From NCBI RefSeq assembly GCF_027744825.2, contig NC_071334.1:68732937-68796936 (forward strand): DNA of 64,000 nucleotides, in the 5' to 3' direction. The notes under the pieces were generated by a model. It had not been told where the DNA came from. It saw nothing but the letters and a program-made list of their open reading frames with translations, and searched no databases. Source of the DNA: Synchiropus splendidus (taxonomy: Eukaryota; Chordata; Actinopteri; Syngnathiformes; Callionymidae). Every line of letters starts with the position of its first letter. Position 1 is the first letter of the stretch. Shown here piece by piece: positions 60,666-64,000 of the stretch. Position numbers and translations under genes: made by a program.

Positions 60666-62474
60666 TTACATGAGGACGTTGGCTCTGGTGTCTGGAAGTC
60701 GAAGTCCCACCAGGCCGCCGCCCACCAGCACGGCCGAGGCAAGCAGGATGGGGATCGCCTTGGTGATGCCGACCAGCGAGCCAAAAATCAGGTTCCCCAG
60801 GACGGCGGCCAGTTTACACATAGCATTGCAGAAACCAAAGCCTGTCCCTCTGCAGACAACAGAGACAGCGGTCACTCATGTCGGGTCTCAAAGCAGGACT
60901 TCAATTACTGCTCTGACTCATGTGGCGTTTAATGTCCCCACCCACAGCTGTTTTAGCGGCAGAAACAATCCTAATATGTGGCGCAGATTTGCTGTTATTA
61001 CAATGCCAACACCACTAGGGGGTGCTATCTCCCTTATGTTTACAAGGCACTCCACCTCTACCTGCAGCATTAAAAAACAGTTTTTTCCAGAATGAGCCTC
61101 ATCCTCTTCACGTTACACTGGTGACCTCACTGACCTTCGGTCCGTCGGGTACAGCTCCGTCGTAACCACGTCAAGAGAGTTCCAGGCGGAGATGCTGAGG
61201 CCATTGTAGAGACACAGCATGAAGATCATCATGGACTCGCTGGTTCCAAACCACAAGAAGAAGCAGCTGATGCCGGACAGGACCATGGAGCCCCCTGCAG
61301 GCCACACCAGGGACAGAAAGGAGGTCATGCTGCTTCAGTATCTATCAGTAGCGGAGAGCAAGGCGTTGTTACCTAGCATGCTGAGGCGTCCGATTTTGTC
61401 CATGAGCAGCGCAGAGACGATGTTTCCAGGAAGCACGGCCAACGTTCCCAGGAAGTTGACGAAGTAGACCCAGTAGGCGCTGTAGTCATCATCGAACGTC
61501 ATCTGGCAACCTGTCTTGTTGTGGTGGAAGGAGCTGTTGATGACTCTGGAGTTGGTTAGCTTAGCATCGTCGATATCTGCAGCAAATCACAAAAACGTTT
61601 TACTCAGTCCCAGTTCGACAAACATCCATCTGAGGACCAGCCTCTCCTGGTAAGCCTCCTCCAGCTGGGGCCACATGTCCCAAGACACATTAATGTCCTC
61701 TATGAAAATAAAATCCTGAGAACTGCTCAGGAGTTCAGCGTAAGCGTTGGGAACTGGCCACAGAGATGACCTCATGGGCCGCCAAGTGCCCCGAACTAGA
61801 TGCCGGACAAATGCCGCACTCCAGAAAAGGCAGCCAGTTCTGTTGCTGTCTCAGCCTCAAGTCTCCGGAGAGTTCCTCTCGCGGCGCTCAGAGACATCAA
61901 AGCTCCTGAGGCGTCTCTGTTGCTGTTTTGGCGATGTTGCAGCATCCATCCTCTTCATCTCATCCCTGAGGAGCAGGGCTTTTCAGCGCTGACTCCGAAC
62001 CTCTCCAGAGTTTTGAGTCAAAGTGGCAGTTATTCCGTTCTAAACAACTGTTTTGGCGCTGGTGGGTTCAGTTTCTCTGGTGGCGTCTGTCACCTCAGCC
62101 CCGAAAAGCAATCTGCGCGGGGTCGCGGAGGTTAAGCAGTAATTCAGCGGCATAAAGCAAGGCCGTAAACGTCCATTCTTCCTGAGCCATGAGCTGTGAC
62201 GATAGAGAGCCCAAATGGACTGTCAGGAGAGCGGCCCAGACTTATGTGCGGGGCAGCGGCAGTGTAATTGGATTTTTCTGCCGGCGGAAGTAAAAAAAAT
62301 GCAGCATAAATGTGGCAGCTCCACCTTTTTAAGCCTGTACCTGTGTTGTAGAAGAAGGAGTCCAGGAACGTGCAGTTTTTGAAGGAGGAGCCCACGGAGG
62401 AGATGTCTTCGAAGTAGCAGTTTACGAAGGACGAGTCAATGAAAGTGACCGCCTTGAACTTCATGCTGATGAAC
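60666..62474 (-). CDS. sv2c: Synaptic vesicle glycoprotein 2C, C-terminal four exons (partial)
   Basis: SV2 proteins are 12-helix major-facilitator-type glycoproteins of synaptic and secretory vesicles; the fourth luminal domain of SV2C is also known as the neuronal binding site of botulinum neurotoxin A. Minus-strand exons are 62474-62341, 61576-61373, 61294-61135 and 60849-60666, all with GT-AG borders and consistent phases (2,1,1,2), giving the last 226 residues. The first exon is in the luminal domain, with the pentapeptide-like FKAVTFIDSSFVNCYFED pattern. The second has HNKTGCQMTFDDDYSAYW, then VNFLGTLAVLPGNIVSALLM. The third has GISCFFLWFGTSESMMIFML and WNSLDVVTTELYPTDRR. The last has AVLGNLIFGSLVGITKAIPI and ends GLRLPDTRANVLM. 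SV2C fits better than SV2A or SV2B by sequence and synteny. Upstream exons lie beyond 64000. Confidence 0.93.
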
Positions 62475-64000
62475 CTGGGAAGAACACAGAGGACACGGGT
62501 GTCAAAAACCACACACATAAAGTCCATTCCTTTCAACTGTTTTCCTTGCTGCTCTCAAAAAAGTGACCATTTCAGTCCCCAGAAAACAGACCGCCCTGAA
62601 TATACATGTGTATGTGGCACTATATGGTGCTCAAACCATATAACCAAGGGCTTGCCTGTGATCACTTGAGGTACTATATATACCAAGTGACATGAGCTTG
62701 AATATCCAGTGTGAAAAGAGCGCCACCTCATGGCTGAATCCTGGCCCTGACCACGGGTGCATAAAGTATCAGGAAGGTCCAGGTGAGATTTGATGATATA
62801 TCTGATGCCTCACAAGTGAGGAAGTGTTGTAACACTGCACTTGACAATAAATGGACAAAGAAGAGAGCCTCGTGTTCGCTGAGCTTGATCTACCCTGGGT
62901 CGTCTGCTATACCCTCCAGCAACACGCCAGTAAATGGTGCACAGATGAAGAGTTTTCAAATCCATCCACTCTGGACCAGATTTCGAAAAGTTTGCGTGGA
63001 CAAATGAACCATCTGACGCACAACTTGTGCAGATACAACTAAGGTCCTAGGGTCCTAAAGGCGCTTTCCACAAGTGTGTCTTACTCCCCACGGTACATTA
63101 TGGGCTGTCCACCTTCAACAAAATACCAACAACCAGACTCCTCTCCGCTGACTGAGTTGCCCGGGAAATAAGCCACACACCTGCAGTAAGTGAGAGGTCC
63201 GGGACTAAACCCCCCCTCTCCAGGACTAAGGACTCCAGTTGCTCACATCTAAGATCTTTGAGCAAAATGAGCCTGAATGAGGAAAGAGAGCGGGTCAAAT
63301 GCCAACGGTTTCCAGCTCCACCTTTTCTTTCCGAAGCAGCGTTTCTGCTGCTCCAGCCGACATCATGGCTGTTATTAAGCGTGCACCCCCGGGTCCAGCC
63401 AACATGGAAGCAACAAAAAGCATCGCAGTGTGAGTGAGATTCCTGACCGCTGTGCTTTAATGGCTCTCAGAGTGCGAGAATAAGACGATAAGACTTTTAA
63501 TTTCCTGCTGGCGGTGAAGATAAAGCAGCAGGATTAATAACAGCGCCGCTGTTGTTTGTGGGAGTGAGGAGTTGCCACTGGGACGAGCCGCAGCGACCAA
63601 GAAGATCACGTGCATCTCCGAACACGACTGTGTCTTCTTTCTGAACTGATTATCTGCTGCCTGGCTGTGAGGAGACACCTCCAAAGATGCTTCCCGGGTG
63701 GTTCAGGACCAAACCTGGGTGTGCACCATGGTCCCCTCCGAGATACACTGAAGCTCTCTGTGAGTGTTTAAAAGCTTGTGCTGACCCACGCTGCGGACTG
63801 ACCAAGAGGCTGGGTATGGTTAGGAGCTCAGACATCTGGGAGAGACTCAGAGTCGAAGTTCAATCACAAGAAGCCAAAGGGTGAGGAGGGCCAGGGACAA
63901 ACCCAGGATGCAATGTGGAGTCCACTGTATTCCATCAGAAGATCTGAAACAGGTTTCTGGGGAGAAGAAAGTCTGGGCCTGTTAACTTTGTCTGCTCGCC
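62475..64000. other. Intron sequence of sv2c up to the window end
   Basis: No further SV2 exon was recognised among the open frames here, so the next upstream exon should lie outside the window. Nothing else supportable was seen. Confidence 0.6.

Noticed and set aside
61587..61775. 62-codon frame inside an sv2c intron
   Set aside because: It does not match any SV2 segment, and flanking exons join in phase without it.

Overview
The window looks like teleost fish nuclear DNA, probably from a spiny-rayed (acanthomorph) species. The genes have short GT-AG introns, vertebrate-specific protein families, long (TA)n, (GT)n and (AAT)n microsatellites, decayed non-LTR retrotransposon pieces and MITE-like foldback elements. 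Nothing suggests bacterial, phage or viral DNA. I recognise eight protein-coding genes. Seven are multi-exon models joined by hand from open frames plus consensus splice sites with matching intron phase; one has a single exon.

Layout, left to right. crhbp (CRF-binding protein, + strand, seven exons, 7065-11550) has a TATA box and a poly(A) signal. s100z (- strand, two coding exons, 17653-20625) follows. Next is an intronless cholesterol 25-hydroxylase-like gene (+, 24517-25410). A cluster of four protease-activated receptors (PARs) comes after it: two PAR2-type genes (-, 31341-34438 and -, 36173-38231), a PAR1-type gene (f2r, -, 40763-43619) and a PAR3-type gene (f2rl2, +, 51910-53958). Each PAR gene has the family architecture: a short signal-peptide exon, a phase-1 intron, then one exon carrying the tethered ligand and all seven helices. 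The last four coding exons of sv2c (-, 60666-62474) close the window, and the rest of that gene lies beyond 64000.

The order crhbp, s100z, PAR2, PAR1, PAR3, sv2c matches the human 5q13 neighbourhood as I remember it. Four things differ: crhbp appears inverted, a ch25h-like gene sits between s100z and PAR2, PAR2 is tandemly duplicated, and no iqgap2 exon was seen around PAR3.

The genes are not an operon. Their products act in separate processes: CRF buffering, Ca2+ sensing, sterol oxidation, protease sensing and synaptic vesicle function. The PAR cluster is one functional family, whose members are cut by serine proteases so that the new N-terminus acts as the ligand. The most interesting observations are there. 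PAR3 keeps a ligand-like SFTGHV but has Leu instead of Arg/Lys before it. Both PAR2 copies have a perfect TGACGTCA at almost the same distance (about 110 bp) upstream of the start codon, and PAR1 has one at about 157 bp. A degenerate 26-bp tandem repeat carrying ETS-like ACTTCCTGT cores lies 1.3 kb upstream of PAR3.

The remaining sequence is intergenic or intronic with dispersed repeats, described stretch by stretch below. No RNA gene, CRISPR array or prokaryote-type mobile element could be supported.
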